Assembly: GCA_016802295.1 (NCBI GenBank)
Contig: JAESIW010000200.1
Span: forward strand, 1 to 64,000
Source of the DNA: Brachionus rotundiformis
Lineage: Eukaryota; Rotifera; Eurotatoria; Ploima; Brachionidae
Direction: 5' to 3'
DNA: 64,000 nt
Position 1 is the stretch's first letter. Every line of letters begins with the position of its first letter. A program made the translations under genes and the position numbers. The notes beneath the pieces are model-generated. The model was not told the DNA's origin, searched no databases, and saw only the letters and a program-made list of their open reading frames with translations. Shown piece by piece: positions 12,019 to 22,625 of the stretch.

Positions 12019-14271
12019 TTATTTATTTTTCGTGAAGACAAAACATCGAATATTCTTATCATTATAAAAATAAAATAAAAAATTAAAATTGTTTGAAATT
12101 ATGAATAAAAATTGCTCAATATGTTCTACTAAATTTGGTAATGATAGACGCAGACATACTTCTCTGAGAAAAAATTCCAACTCAGTTGTCATATAATTCA
12201 TGTGATAAATTCTTGTATAACTTAACACAAAGTATAAAGCTTGGAATATTTCCATTGACCTAAGTAAGAGATTAATTGTAATGATAAGAAACGCAATTAT
12301 TGTCATCCTAATATGTTTTCTATTCTGTTCTGGGCTTTTTCTCATCTTTTTCTTCAATTTTGACTTTAACTTAATTGCGAGACCAATGTCTAGTAGAAAA
12401 TTAAGGATAATTGCCAAGTAGGTGGTTAATAAGTCTGATACAAAGTTAGAATATATTAAAACATTCTCAGTGACCTTATTTATAACAAAGCTTGAGTAAA
12501 GATCGAGCAAAAAAGAAGGATAATCATAGTCCGGTTGGTCAAAATTCACCTTGTGAACGAACAATTTTGGCAAACAGCAAATAAATAGAATAATTAACCA
12601 GATGAAAGTGATTCTGGTCACAGAAGATTGTGTGATAAAGCGGTGTATTTTCCAGGAGGGACTGAGAAAAATATTCAATCTAAACAAACTGTATCCCATC
12701 AATGACCAAGTAACACTGCTCTTGGTTATCTTTAACAAATAGTCACTGAATATTATCTTAAAATACTGGACTGTTGGAGAGTAAATTAAACTTGAACAAA
12801 AAATACCATTTTTAAATGGACACTCTGCTAATAAGGTCAATGGATGTATGACTAAATAGACAACGCTAAACAAAGAGTATAACAAAACTAATTTATACTG
12901 TCCTTTGGACAATTGATACGACTTGGAATTCTTGTAAAAAATAATAATCAAATTTAAATTTAAATACAAACTAAATACTGACAAAATGGGAGTGCCAATA
13001 ATAATAATAAAATAATCAATTAAAATAATTAAATACTTGGTATTAAACAAATCAAAGCTTGATGTGGGCGAATAATGTTTAAATTTGCACTTTGCCAAGC
13101 GTGTATTGAAATCACAGTGTGAAAAATTTGTCTTATTTTTGAAATGAGCCTTGAAAGCAGAAGAAAAAAAATTTCCTCTATAAATTCTGGAAGAGATGTT
13201 TAAAAAATAGTTATAATTTTGGGCTATCCATAAAAAAGTACAAGTGAAATTTTTGGGCTCATTTTGGTCAGAATTGTCATAGACAGAGAACAAAATATTT
13301 AATTTGCTGAATGGGAACTTTTCATAAAGGCAAAAATCCTCTTCTGGTAAAACATGGTTTACGTCAAGCTTAAAATAATACTCTGGATAAAACCTAGGCT
13401 CAACAATCACGTGTATTACCTTCTCAGTATTGTTAAAATTGTTCAAATTTTGTATCCATTTAATGCCTTTGTGAAGCAGCTGCTTGGCAAAGCGAATGTC
13501 CAAGATAATTGATCTGATCGATTTTAATTGCCAAAAGATTTTATCATCGATAGACTTTATTTTCCCGCCTAAAATAAAATTTTGAGTATTGTTGAAAATA
13601 TTTATATTTAAAATTTCTTGATTAATATCAACATTTTCGCCATTTTGGATGTGATATATCTTTATTTTTGTATTCAAATAATACGAATTGTTTATTGGTA
13701 GGAAAGATAATAAATTTTTTCTGGTCACAGTATTTGCAAGAAATTGTACAAATAAAATTTCCATTGCCAAGTTATCAAAATAAAATGGACAAATTTTGTT
13801 GGAAAATAGACATTTCTTCATAAATGAAAATTGCACAAAATTTACAGTGAACTCATTTGATCGAAAAACTTGTTCACAAGAAACCAATTTTTTTGCATCA
13901 TAATAAAAGATAAGTCTGGAATTATATATGGAAAATGAGTAAAATAAAGAAGTGTGTGAAGCCATCATTTTGTATGTGAGAAGATCAATTCCATCTAGGT
14001 TTTTAAAGATAAAATAATGACCATATCTATTCAAATTTTTGTACAATTGAATTCCATAAGAAAGACTTTGGTTTAAAATTTTTTTCCCACTCATTTTAAA
14101 ATAAATATTTTCTAATTTCTTAACTTTGTGATTGTTGTCTAGCAAATAATCTTGATCAATTAGTAAGCTGTTACAAACCAGATCATGTGAGGCATCAAAA
14201 TAACAATTTTTCATTTCACTTTGGGCAAAAAAGCAAAAAATTAAAATTATCTTTATCTCTAAATATTCCAT
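12019..14271 (-). CDS. Receptor A: 7TM receptor-like protein with large ectodomain
   Basis: Intronless 750-residue frame. Hydrophobic N-terminus (signal peptide, about 1-18), then about 385 extracellular residues with Cys-rich and N-glycosylation motifs and the family block FAKQLLHKGIKWI. Two more blocks are PEEDFCLYEKFPFSK and NFTCTFLWIAQNYNYFLNIS. From about residue 405 there are seven hydrophobic segments, with SLMGYSLFRLNIF in the third-helix region and NFNFLFYFYNDKNIR at the end of the seventh. The latter resembles the NPxxY/helix-8 region of rhodopsin-like GPCRs. I know no named family for the ectodomain. Ligand and signalling are unknown. Paralogues in this window lie at 44.5 and 54.7 kb (intact) and 17.4, 36.2, 61.4 and 61.9 kb (broken). 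Confidence 0.75.
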   Translation of the reverse strand: MEYLEIKIILIFCFFAQSEMKNCYFDASHDLVCNSLLIDQDYLLDNNHKVKKLENIYFKMSGKKILNQSLSYGIQLYKNLNRYGHYFIFKNLDGIDLLTYKMMASHTSLFYSFSIYNSRLIFYYDAKKLVSCEQVFRSNEFTVNFVQFSFMKKCLFSNKICPFYFDNLAMEILFVQFLANTVTRKNLLSFLPINNSYYLNTKIKIYHIQNGENVDINQEILNINIFNNTQNFILGGKIKSIDDKIFWQLKSIRSIILDIRFAKQLLHKGIKWIQNLNNFNNTEKVIHVIVEPRFYPEYYFKLDVNHVLPEEDFCLYEKFPFSKLNILFSVYDNSDQNEPKNFTCTFLWIAQNYNYFLNISSRIYRGNFFSSAFKAHFKNKTNFSHCDFNTRLAKCKFKHYSPTSSFDLFNTKYLIILIDYFIIIIGTPILSVFSLYLNLNLIIIFYKNSKSYQLSKGQYKLVLLYSLFSVVYLVIHPLTLLAECPFKNGIFCSSLIYSPTVQYFKIIFSDYLLKITKSSVTWSLMGYSLFRLNIFLSPSWKIHRFITQSSVTRITFIWLIILFICCLPKLFVHKVNFDQPDYDYPSFLLDLYSSFVINKVTENVLIYSNFVSDLLTTYLAIILNFLLDIGLAIKLKSKLKKKMRKSPEQNRKHIRMTIIAFLIITINLLLRSMEIFQALYFVLSYTRIYHMNYMTTELEFFLREVCLRLSLPNLVEHIEQFLFIISNNFNFLFYFYNDKNIRCFVFTKNK

Positions 14272-14919
14272 TTGCTATTTCATATTTTCACATTAGTAGC
14301 TTTTTTATACTAATTCTTATTTTAATTAATTTAAATTCTTAAATTGTTTTTTTTAAGATCATTTTAATAATTTTAATAAATCTTATCATTACACTTCTTA
14401 GAAAATTAAATAAATTAAAAAAAATTAATATTTATCAATTAGATAAATTAAATTTCAATTTTTAATATTTATAATTTTACATGGCTCTCAGGGCCTCTGT
14501 TGAAAAATTAAAAAATTAAATCCATTATAGCATGGAATTATCAAAAGGGATTGGTACGCAGCATTAAATGTTTTTCTTGTCAATAGTGAAGTCTCTTAGT
14601 TGGTTATGATACATCCAAAAGTGACGATTGAGTAAAAGATGAAAAATCAATTTGATAAATTTAATGCAAAAGTTTAGAAATTTTTTAATTTGTTTTTTTG
14701 TTGTTTTACGTATCCAAAAGGCGGAAAAAGATAAAAAAACAGACTTTTTTAAAAAATTTTATCTGCCATCAATCCAAAAACATAAAACCAAGAGAAAAAA
14801 TTAGGTGAAAAAAAAAATCCTAGAAAAAATTTACAAAGAAAAAATGGATTCAATTAATCAAATAAAATAAACAAATTTTAGAGCTCAGAATTTTTACAAT
14901 TTAATTTTTAATATTTGAA
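14272..14919. other. Spacer upstream of receptor A
   Basis: AT-rich; should contain the receptor A promoter. Part of it (about 14390-14480) resembles the AT-rich sequence upstream of the broken receptor near 18.2 kb. No site called. Confidence 0.35.
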
Positions 14920-15480
14920 ATGACTGACTTTAGCGCTAAAACAAGCCAAAACTCTTTTTGGCATTGATTCTATCAATTTTTGCACGCACTCAGTCGGAAT
15001 CTGTAACCTCTTGGTCAATAGAGGTTACTTTAGTGTTTACCATTTTGGCATCTATGTATGACCATAAATTCTCGGTTGTATAAAGATCTGGTGCATGACA
15101 TAACCTCAGTGCTCGGTTCTTCGAACCTGAGTGAGCGGTTTGTGTAGAAGCCCCATCTTGTTAAAAAAACCCAAGGAATATTATAAAAGATTGTTTTCCA
15201 AGGTCTTAATGTAGACAAATTGATTAATTCATCCTGCTTGAATGTTGCATATACCAGTGCCTTTGAAGGAAATGCATACCGATATGCCGACTGAGCCTTC
15301 ACCGTTTTGTAGCCTTGGTATACGTTGAAACTTTTCGTTTTTAAACCTTTTTACTATAAGTCTAGATTTAGGATTAAAAACCTGAAAATTGGACTCGTCA
15401 CTGAAAATAACTCTGGACCAATCATTAACTGTTCAATTTAGTCTCTATTTTCACCACTTAAATCTTTTTAGTCTATCTTT
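14920..15480 (-). pseudogene. Tc1/mariner transposase remnant
   Basis: Minus-strand frames, shifted against each other, read as a Tc1 catalytic core. WSRVIFSDESNFQVFNPKSR holds the first catalytic Asp. KAQSAYRYAFPSKALVYATF follows, then TENLWSYIDAKM with the catalytic Glu, and a C-terminal IDRINAKK. The DNA-binding half is missing and several frameshifts separate the blocks. Distinct from the intact element at 18.6 kb. Confidence 0.8.
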
Positions 15481-15483
15481 TAT

Positions 15484-15720
15484 GTTAAGAAGCGGAGCAT
15501 TGTGTAATTTGGAACAAAAAATAAAAGCAAAATATCAAAAATGACATAGCTCAAGTTCAGAAAGAGCAAAACATGCTCCGTGAATTGAAGCACTTGGTAC
15601 ATCCTTTTTACCACCAATATTATGATTCTGCGAAACTCTGCAATTAGTCTTACTCCTGAGAAATAGACTATTTTGGGTTTATGATGTAAATTAACTAAAT
15701 CTATCATAATATTTTCGTTT
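15484..15720. repeat. Copy of the 57.3-57.6 kb repeat
   Basis: Matches one arm of the palindromic repeat at 57345-57625. On the minus strand both copies encode similar hydrophobic peptides (MYQVLQFTEHVLLFLNLS here), but no start, splice site or family supports a gene. Called a repeat. Confidence 0.55.
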
Positions 15721-15799
15721 GAATTATATCTTAAGATCCATCTACTTTATATTCATACTTGACAATATTTAGCTGAGGTTTTTTGGCATGGCCATAGCA

Positions 15800-17050
15800 T
15801 TACAAAAATTATAAAGATAAAAGGGCTTTAATTGCTAGTGAAGCAGAAATAGCAAGCTCGAATGGAGACCAACACACGCTTAATACGATCACAAATGCAA
15901 CATGTGGCCCCAAATAGGGTTAGTTAGAGAAAAACAACATCAGAAAAGGATAATAGGTATCCTTACTAGAGAAAGAGAGCAGGAGCAAAGATGGGTGGAG
16001 CAATTTAGAAAGGTTCTAATATATCGGAAGACTGGTCAAGATATCTCATAATCAAACTTCCGCAAAAAAGGCAAAAAAATGATATGTGAAATTTGGAGAG
16101 GAATAACACTTCTACCAATAGCAAACAAGGCATAAATAATTCTGGGAAGAATCAGAGATGCTTTGGGTGCTATATTAAGGGAAGAGCAAGCAGGATTTAG
16201 TAGAGACGGATGATGCAAAGACCAGATATTTGCGCAAAACTCTTCAATGAGAAGTTTGAGAGAAGCTTAAGTGTGAAAAAAGGACAATATGAGAGCTTCA
16301 AAGTGTGTACAGGAGATAGACAAGGATGTTTTTTCTCTACGACACTATTCCTAATTGTGACTGATTATGTCATGACGAAAACCATCTCAATCCTGAGGGT
16401 ATACAGTGAGAGTTAACAACATAGCTTGAAGATTTAGACTTTGCAGATGATTTGGTTTTAATATTAAATCGGAAAACGGACATTCATATGTAATCTCAAG
16501 ATTTGGTGAACAACGCTATACCAGCTGGACTTGAAATAAATTGGGCCAAAACAAAAGTCATGAGCATAAACACCAAATTGGATACCCCGATTACCATAGA
16601 TGGTACAACACAAATTGAGTGTGTTAATGAATTTACATACTTATGAAGTATCATAAGTGAAAAAATGGGAACTCATAATGACATTAAGAATAGACTTGCA
16701 AAAGCAAAAGGACTGCTTGCCAGACTTAAACAAGTGTGGAAATCGAAGTACTACAGCAAGGAAACAAAAAATTGGGATACACTGGCCTGAAAAACTGCTA
16801 ATTGATGAACTATAAAGAAGAACGAAGTCAGAGCCATTGAATCAAAGTATCAGATATAAAAGACTGCAGTGGCTTGGACATGTACTGAGAATGAAAAGAT
16901 TACGAATACAAACTAGAGTTCTTCAATGGACACTTCAAGGGTGAAGAAAGGTAGGAAGTCGACAATCACGAAAGAGCTCTAAGGTTTAACATGAAAATGT
17001 TTGATTTTGTTTGAAAATTTTGTAAACTTTTGAATAGTTAAATTAATAAA
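15800..17050 (+). mobile_element. Degenerate LINE reverse transcriptase
   Basis: Frames broken by stops and shifts read in order: a pre-RT segment with TREREQEQRWVEQF; then IIKLPKKGKKMICEIWRGIT and REEQAGFSRDG; then VCTGDRQGCFFSTTLF; the active site LDFADDLVLIL (about 16430-16465); and the C-terminal LQWLGHVLRMKRLR block. The order and motifs are those of an RTE/Nimb-like non-LTR RT. The 3' 380 bp repeat at 7618-7990. FADD is intact but the frame is not, so it is dead. Confidence 0.85.
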
Positions 17051-17220
17051 TTTTACTTAAAAAAGATAATGAAGATAATGACTTAATTTCAAACTGGTTA
17101 AAACTTCAAAAAATGCACCAAACTATTTTTGCACCATATGGCCAGCTAACTATGCTAGCAATATATAATTTTTTCTAGTTTAACTAGATGAGCTTAAAAT
17201 TTTAGAATTTTTAATCATAA

Positions 17221-17280
17221 GTATGTGGGCTATTTTGATGTGAATACAAATAAATGGCAAGATGATTTGTATGTTTATTA
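17221..17280 (+). pseudogene. Sedoheptulokinase exon 4 scrap
   Basis: About 55 bp (GGGCTATTTTGATGTGAATA onwards) nearly identical to the end of SHPK exon 4 and its donor (24185-24230, opposite strand), including the first bases of the intron. No other SHPK exon is adjacent; it lies between the LINE and the broken receptor. Confidence 0.8.
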
Positions 17281-17399
17281 TCTATTGATTATTTTATCTA
17301 ATATTTTTGCGCAAATTTTCTTATTTTAAATTAACAAAATGGCGGATCTTTAAAATTATTAATTAATTTAAAATATTAGAAAAAATCATGTAATTGAAG

Positions 17400-18066
17400 A
17401 TTTTTGAAAACAATTAAAGGTAATTTCAGCTTTACGATTGGATAAATTGTGAAGCAGCTGCTTGGCAAAGCGAATGTCCAAAATAATTAATGTCACTGAT
17501 TTAAGCTTAATAAAAAGATCCTTTTGAATAGATTTAATTTTTCCATTAAAAAAAAATTTTTCAGTTTTGTTAAAAATATTTATATTTAAGACATCTTGGC
17601 TAATATCAACATTTTCGCCATTTTGGACAGCAAATGAAATTACATGTGTATTTAAAATGTTTGAATTGCTCAACTGTTCAAGACAATTGGTTTTTTCTGG
17701 TCACAGTATTTGCCAAAAACTTGACCAATAGTGCTTCAATATGCAAATTATCAAAATAAAATGGACATATTTTCGAATTAAATATATTATTTCCCATAAT
17801 GTAAAAGTAGACAAAATTCACCGTGAATTCATTTGATGAATTGCACTGGAAATACTTTGGTTTAACATTTTCTTTCCATTTAGTTTAAAAAAGATATATT
17901 CTTTATCTTTAAGACTATTTTGTTTGTTAAGAAAATATTCAGGATCAATTTGAAAACTTTGGCAAACCAGTTCACGACTTGATTGGTCATAATGACAACT
18001 CTTTGTCTCATTTAAAACAAAATACCTAAAAAAATTGAAAATTAGAAATGGTTTTATTTCTAAATA
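17400..18066 (-). pseudogene. Receptor E: broken copy of the 7TM receptor family
   Basis: The 5' part (about 17870-18066) encodes the family N-terminus (VLNETKSCHYDQ, LVCQSFQIDPEYFLNKQN). It then jumps by an internal deletion to the NEFTVNFVYFYIMGNN region. A frameshift near 17700 is followed by the ENVDISQDVLNINIF and FAKQLLH blocks, where the copy stops. No transmembrane part remains. The 5' segment is the closest match to the 5' end of mosaic receptor B (37760-37860). Confidence 0.85.
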
Positions 18067-18569
18067 ACTATTTCATTTCAATTCCAAATTTCTATTTTTT
18101 ATATTGAATTTGTTTATTTCAAATCATTTTTATAAAGTCTTCTCTTCAATCAATAACCATTGCCATTTTAAACTACTTAGATAATTAAAAAATAAAGATT
18201 TTAATTATAATCAATTAAATAAATTAAATTTCAGTTTTTTATGATTTTACATCGTTCTCAAAACGATCATTCATCGATTTCAATGCATTGAAATTAGTAA
18301 AAAAATTAAATAAAATATTTTCAAAATATGAAATAGAAATGGTTTAGGGACAGTTATGCTTTTCTTATTAAACGTTATCAAAATAATAGTGGTCCTTTTT
18401 TTTGTCAAATTTTCTCATAAAAAAATGATGAAACTGCAAATACAAAACAATATTAATAGTTTTGTCGAATGGTTATTCTGTACATGTTTTAATAAATAGG
18501 AGATGTGTTTCAATTGCTCATGTTTAACTCAAAGATATTCTAAGTTCTATTTTTTCAATCATCGTTAAT
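18067..18569. other. Spacer left of the Tc1 element
   Basis: AT-rich. The last about 40 bp, before the TA at 18570, match 21690-21725, the left half of an unoccupied paralogous insertion site. Confidence 0.5.
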
Positions 18570-18571
18570 TA

Positions 18572-18598
18572 CAGTCAGTCCCAAAAGTTTATGACAAG
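18572..18598 (+). repeat. Left TIR of Tc1 element
   Basis: 27 bp, exact reverse complement of 20272-20298. Confidence 0.95.
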
Positions 18599-18853
18599 TT
18601 TTTTTTTTTTTTATTAAATAAATTAAAAAATTAAAAATTTAATTATGAAAACGGATTTTTTTGAAAAAAGTTTTTAATTTTAAGAAATTAACTATTTATA
18701 AGTTTTATGCATGAAAAATATTTAAAAAAAAAGCATGTAAACACTGTCATATAATCACTTTTTTATATACAATTAAATTAGCAGTAAACTTGGTGTGTCC
18801 CAAAAGTTTAAAACATAAAAAAAAACAACTAAATTTCAATATTTAAAATGGCC

Positions 18854-19897
18854 TCATTTGGCTTTTATGCACATTTCGAGTCTTTTTGGCATAGACTTGA
18901 CTAAATTTACGCAAATTGAGGGAGGAAGTTCTTGCCATTCCTTGACCACGGCCTTTTCTAACTCAGCCAAGTTGCTAAGTCGTACTCCGACTAATTTCTT
19001 GTCAATTATTCTCCATATTTGCTCGATGGGGTTCAGATCAGGACTTCTTGCTGGCCATGGAAGAACACTAATGTTATTTTCGCGAAACCATGCGTCAACT
19101 TTCTTTGCTTTATGGCATGGCGCGTTATCTTGCTGGTATATCCAATTACTATGGTCATCTATTAACAAGTCTCTCGAAGGCAACATGGCATTTTCTAGCG
19201 TATCTATATACAAGTATTGATCCATTCGACCGCTATACACTTGGCAGACACCAGTTCCATTAGATGAAATCGCTCCCCATATGCCTACACTGCCACCACC
19301 AGCTTGCACGCGTTGCTTTATGAATCTTGATTCATATTTTTCACTTTTGAATCTTCTAACTCGAGCTGTTGTCTTGCGATTTACAAGTTGGAAATTACTT
19401 TCATCACTGAAAAGAACGCTAGACCACTTTTCAAACGTCCAATTCTTTCGTTCTAGACACCATTTTAGTCTTTTTTTCTTGTCTTCTTTGCTCAAAAGTT
19501 GCTTTTCTGTCTCGTTGTAAGATTCTAGCTGGAAGTCCAATAAACGTCTATTCACCGTCGACCTTCCGATTGATGACTTTGATGATTGATAAGTGCGCCA
19601 TTCGCCAGTTAACTTGCGCACAGACCATCGTGGATTTTTTCTAGCGAGTTTTAAAAGCATCCTGTCTTCTTTTTCTGTTGACACACGCGGCCTGCCTGAT
19701 CTTGATTTGTCTCCCACGCCACCATTATCTTTCCAGTTTCTAATTGTATTGACGACACAACCACGTGAACAATTACATAGAGCTGCAATTTGGTTTGGAT
19801 GATAGTTAAGCTTATAATAGGCAACTATCTGCCATTTGACTTGAGTTTCTATCCGTTTACGACCCATTATAAGCGAACAAACAAGGAAAAAACGCAA
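18854..19897 (-). CDS. Tc1/mariner transposase (DD34E)
   Basis: Cuts and reinserts the surrounding element. The frame from 19897 encodes 347 residues, but the family-typical start is probably the eleventh codon (MGRKRIETQVKW, ATG at 19865-19867). N-terminal HTH domains (IAALCNCSRGCVVNTIRNW; then a GRPR AT-hook-like motif; then SIGRSTVNRRLLD) are followed by the DDE core. The first Asp is in LFSDESNFQL, the second in YQQDNAPCH and the Glu in SPDLNPIEQIW, with 34 residues between the second Asp and Glu. The C-terminal motif is LVKSMPKRLEMCIKAK. No stop or frameshift, so likely functional. Untranslated stretches to each TIR are about 270-410 bp. Confidence 0.95.
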   Translation of the reverse strand: MRFFLVCSLIMGRKRIETQVKWQIVAYYKLNYHPNQIAALCNCSRGCVVNTIRNWKDNGGVGDKSRSGRPRVSTEKEDRMLLKLARKNPRWSVRKLTGEWRTYQSSKSSIGRSTVNRRLLDFQLESYNETEKQLLSKEDKKKRLKWCLERKNWTFEKWSSVLFSDESNFQLVNRKTTARVRRFKSEKYESRFIKQRVQAGGGSVGIWGAISSNGTGVCQVYSGRMDQYLYIDTLENAMLPSRDLLIDDHSNWIYQQDNAPCHKAKKVDAWFRENNISVLPWPARSPDLNPIEQIWRIIDKKLVGVRLSNLAELEKAVVKEWQELPPSICVNLVKSMPKRLEMCIKAK

Positions 19898-20271
19898 CTA
19901 AACTAGAACTATTTTTATTTAAAATTTTTTTTTAATTTTCATGGTTTTTATAGATTTTTATTTTAAAAATTCTTTTTTCAAGTGTCATTGACACATAAAA
20001 AAATAAAAATTAGCTCTAATGAGTTTTTTTTTTTTAAACTCTTCAAATAAAACAGTGTTTTAAACTTTTGAGACAGACTGAGATTCAAGATTTTAAGACA
20101 AACTTTGAAAACATGTATAGTTTCTTGTCAATTTAAGTATTTGGCAGACCAATTTTTACATTTTGTATTGATTTTAAGTTGCTTAACAATAAGATAACAA
20201 TGTTTTTTGAATACCTCACTCCTTTTAGAAATTATTTATTTTTTTTGTTGAAGATCTTCAAAAAAAAACAG

Positions 20272-20298
20272 CTTGTCATAAACTTTTGGGACTGACTG
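20272..20298 (-). repeat. Right TIR of Tc1 element
   Basis: 27 bp, exact reverse complement of 18572-18598; followed by target-site TA. Confidence 0.95.
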
Positions 20299-20299
20299 T

Positions 20300-20630
20300 A
20301 TTTTTGCTTTGTTTAGGAATAAAAATAAAACAAATCATTACTTATTAAAATAAAATTATCTATTTTTCAACTTTATTTTCTCTAAAAATTTTTCTATTTT
20401 TTAAAATTGATGAAAGCTTTTGCTTTGAAAAACAAAAATGTTTTCAAAATATGTCATTAAAAAGTTCTTTGCTTGAGAGAAACTTTTTTAACAATGAAAC
20501 AGATTTAAGATGATGTATTATATCTATTTTATAAATTAAAGACAAAAATGGATTAATCAAAAAAAAAATATAATCTATTTTATTATATAATAAACTAATT
20601 TTAAACTAAAATAGAATAAACATTCTAATC
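20300..20630. repeat. Right flank, duplicated at 21720-22020
   Basis: After the Tc1 element the sequence (AATAAAAATAAAACAAATCA onwards) parallels 21745-22020 with small indels, through a shared ATAATCTATTTTATTATATA block near 20570 and 21975. With 18520-18570 it forms one copy of a roughly 330-bp duplicated segment. Confidence 0.7.
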
Positions 20631-20639
20631 CGAATTGTA

Positions 20640-21095
20640 TTGGAAGCTGATTCGATAAAGATACTCTGAAAATCAAAGTTAAGGGAACAGTAAAGGCTTC
20701 TGCGCAGTTTTTAAGTTAATGATGGATGAAGCTTGTCTACACCACATGATTTATTTTGATTCAGGTCTTGTAATTTATTGAAAACTATTTCATAACTAAT
20801 GTCATTTGGCTCAATTTCAAATATATTTTAACCTGTTTTCATTAAATTCAATTTTGAAAGGAGAAAGCTCTCCATCTTGTTCAATAACAAAAACATGTTC
20901 AAAAACTTTCATTAAGGAAATTTTATATCCCTTTCGGTTGCGTTAATTCACTGTTTTACTTTTTTAATGCCTTGATTGATTCTTTAACTACTTGTTGATC
21001 ATTTGGGTATTTGTACAATATTTTTGGATTCTTCTTAGCTTTTTCAACTAAATTCTTGCTATAAGTGAGTGTAGACATGTCATGTGACTAAACCA
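20640..21095 (-). mobile_element. LINE fragment (N-terminal RT region)
   Basis: Minus-strand frames read as the start of a LINE RT domain. A linker segment (AKKNPKILYKYPNDQQVVK, SIKALKK) is followed by ISYEIVFNKLQDLNQNKSCG then VDKLHPSL, the conserved KS-x-G-x-D-x-LHP block. The remainder is shifted. Stops and a short indel break it. The clade looks jockey/L2-like but is not settled. Confidence 0.6.
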
Positions 21096-21689
21096 CATGA
21101 CTTATTAGATTTTTTAGAATTAAATTAGATATGAGATTTGAGCTTAAGAATTATATAACTTAATCCAGCACTCACGCATGCGTTCTCTGAATGATTCATT
21201 CAAACATTTTAAAGCGTTCCTTTCTTGAGCCAAACATAATCACTATAAATAATAGAAACTATTCACATTTTGGAAAATTCAATAAACAGTTTTAACAACA
21301 AAACTACTGGTTACAGAGTCTGTCTCTTTATTTCTGATAAAACTAATTTCCAGACTCGTTTGCAATTATTGTATAGATTCATATCCTTCCAGTTACATGA
21401 ACAGTTCATATATAAAAAAAGTTTTCCACAAGGTCGTATTCAAGGCTGTTTTTCTCATTTTATGCAAAAGTGTATAGAACGTCAGTCAAACATCGTTTAC
21501 TCTTTAAATTACCGCTAGTTTTAGCCTATTGTCCAACATTGAGTTTGATATCAAAAGAGTCATGGACAAATTAGACCTAACAGATTCTTTAGTATTGAAA
21601 ATATTGGAACAAAAAACTTTAATACTTAAAGACTTCTTTAGCAACAAACAAAAATTAAACTATTGATTCAAATAATAATTTTATTTACT
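21096..21689. other. Intergenic, nothing identified
   Basis: AT-rich. An 82-codon open frame at 21270-21518 shows no recognisable family and no splice signals, so I do not call a gene. Confidence 0.35.
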
Positions 21690-22020
21690 CAAAGATATTC
21701 TAAGTTCTATTTTTTTAATCATCGTTTATTATTTATGCTTTATTTTGGAATAAAAGTAAAACAATTCATTACTTATTTACATTATTCAACTTTATTTTTT
21801 TTTATTTTCAATATTTTAATATTGATGAAGGCTTTTGCTTAGAAAAACAAAAATTTTCTTTGCAAAAAAGTTCTTGGCTTGAGAGAGAAACATTTTTAAC
21901 AAAGAAACATATTTAAGATGATGTATAATATTCAATTTTTAAATTTAAGATAAAGATGGATTAATCAAAAAAATATAATCTATTTTATTATATAATAAAC
22001 TAATTTTAAACTAAATTATT
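21690..22020. repeat. Empty paralogue of the Tc1 insertion locus
   Basis: Continuous sequence matching 18530-18570 on its left half and 20299-20630 on its right half, without the transposon. It lies just downstream of the 3' end of the broken secreted-protein gene. A shorter match (TATAATAAACTAATTTTAAACTAAA) lies downstream of the intact gene near 50165. Confidence 0.75.
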
Positions 22021-22027
22021 TTGAAAT

Positions 22028-22625
22028 TTATAAAAAATTATTCAATTTTAATTTGTTGGACAAAAAAAGAACATTTTGAATGTTGATGATGAACGAGTAC
22101 TCGTTGATTCTGGTCGATGAGTCAAGTCTAATGGCAACAACTAAAACTTTGGCATTATTAGCTCCGCTAAAGTCTGGTGAAGTAAATTTTCCACTGTTGG
22201 CCATTTTGTCGGCAGCCTCTTGAGCAACTGAGTTCAAAGCTTTGTTTCTGTTCAAGACTGGTAGACCGTCAGCTTTTCTGTCTTGGTTAATTGGAACAAT
22301 TGACAAGTCCATGGCTCTTTGCCAAATATCGATCAAAGAGCTCTTGCCCAGTGGATTGGATACGTAGGATTGTTGTGGTGGTGCGAACCATGGCCATTGT
22401 TTGAGTCTGTTGAAAAGACTAAGTCTTCTTTCTCTTGGCAAAATGCGCACATCATCTCTTGATGGAAAGCTAAGAGCAAGGACAATGTTTATGTGACCAT
22501 TTGAATCACTGCCTGAGCCAATTCTGTCAAGTAGTCATCTTTTTGCAGCTGGTCAGCTCCAAAGTTGAATCCACCCATGTACTCATTGAGCAAGTCAATC
22601 GAGTGACCAACATAATGATTTTCTC
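22028..22625 (-). pseudogene. Internally deleted copy of the 50.2-52.0 kb secreted-protein gene
   Basis: 22090-22490 is nearly identical to 50550-50960 (frame MRILPRERRLSLFNRLKQWP...). At about 22500 it jumps to sequence matching 51806-51905 near the N-terminus (LTELAQ region reversed), losing about 840 bp. The last exon is replaced by unrelated sequence after the STRINEYSFII block, and the signal peptide is degraded. Non-functional. The flank at 22655-22710 still resembles the upstream region of the intact gene (near 52.2 and 53.0 kb). Confidence 0.85.

Larger units (their letters stand above)
18572..20298. mobile_element. Complete Tc1/mariner transposon
   Basis: Perfect 27-bp terminal inverted repeats at 18572-18598 and 20272-20298 (outer end CAGTCAGTCCCAAAAG) are flanked by TA at 18570-18571 and 20299-20300, the IS630-Tc1-mariner target duplication. 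Weaker internal copies of the TIR motif (CCCAAAAGTTTAAAAC near 18798 and its inverse near 20055) suggest additional transposase-binding sites. The single transposase gene is intact and on the minus strand. A paralogous empty site occurs at about 21690-21800. Perfect TIRs and an open frame point to recent activity. Confidence 0.95.

Noticed and set aside
18858..19802. Plus-strand frames of 69-120 codons
   Set aside because: Antisense of the Tc1 transposase.
21270..21518. 82-codon plus-strand frame
   Set aside because: No homology recognised, low-complexity surroundings, no splice signals.
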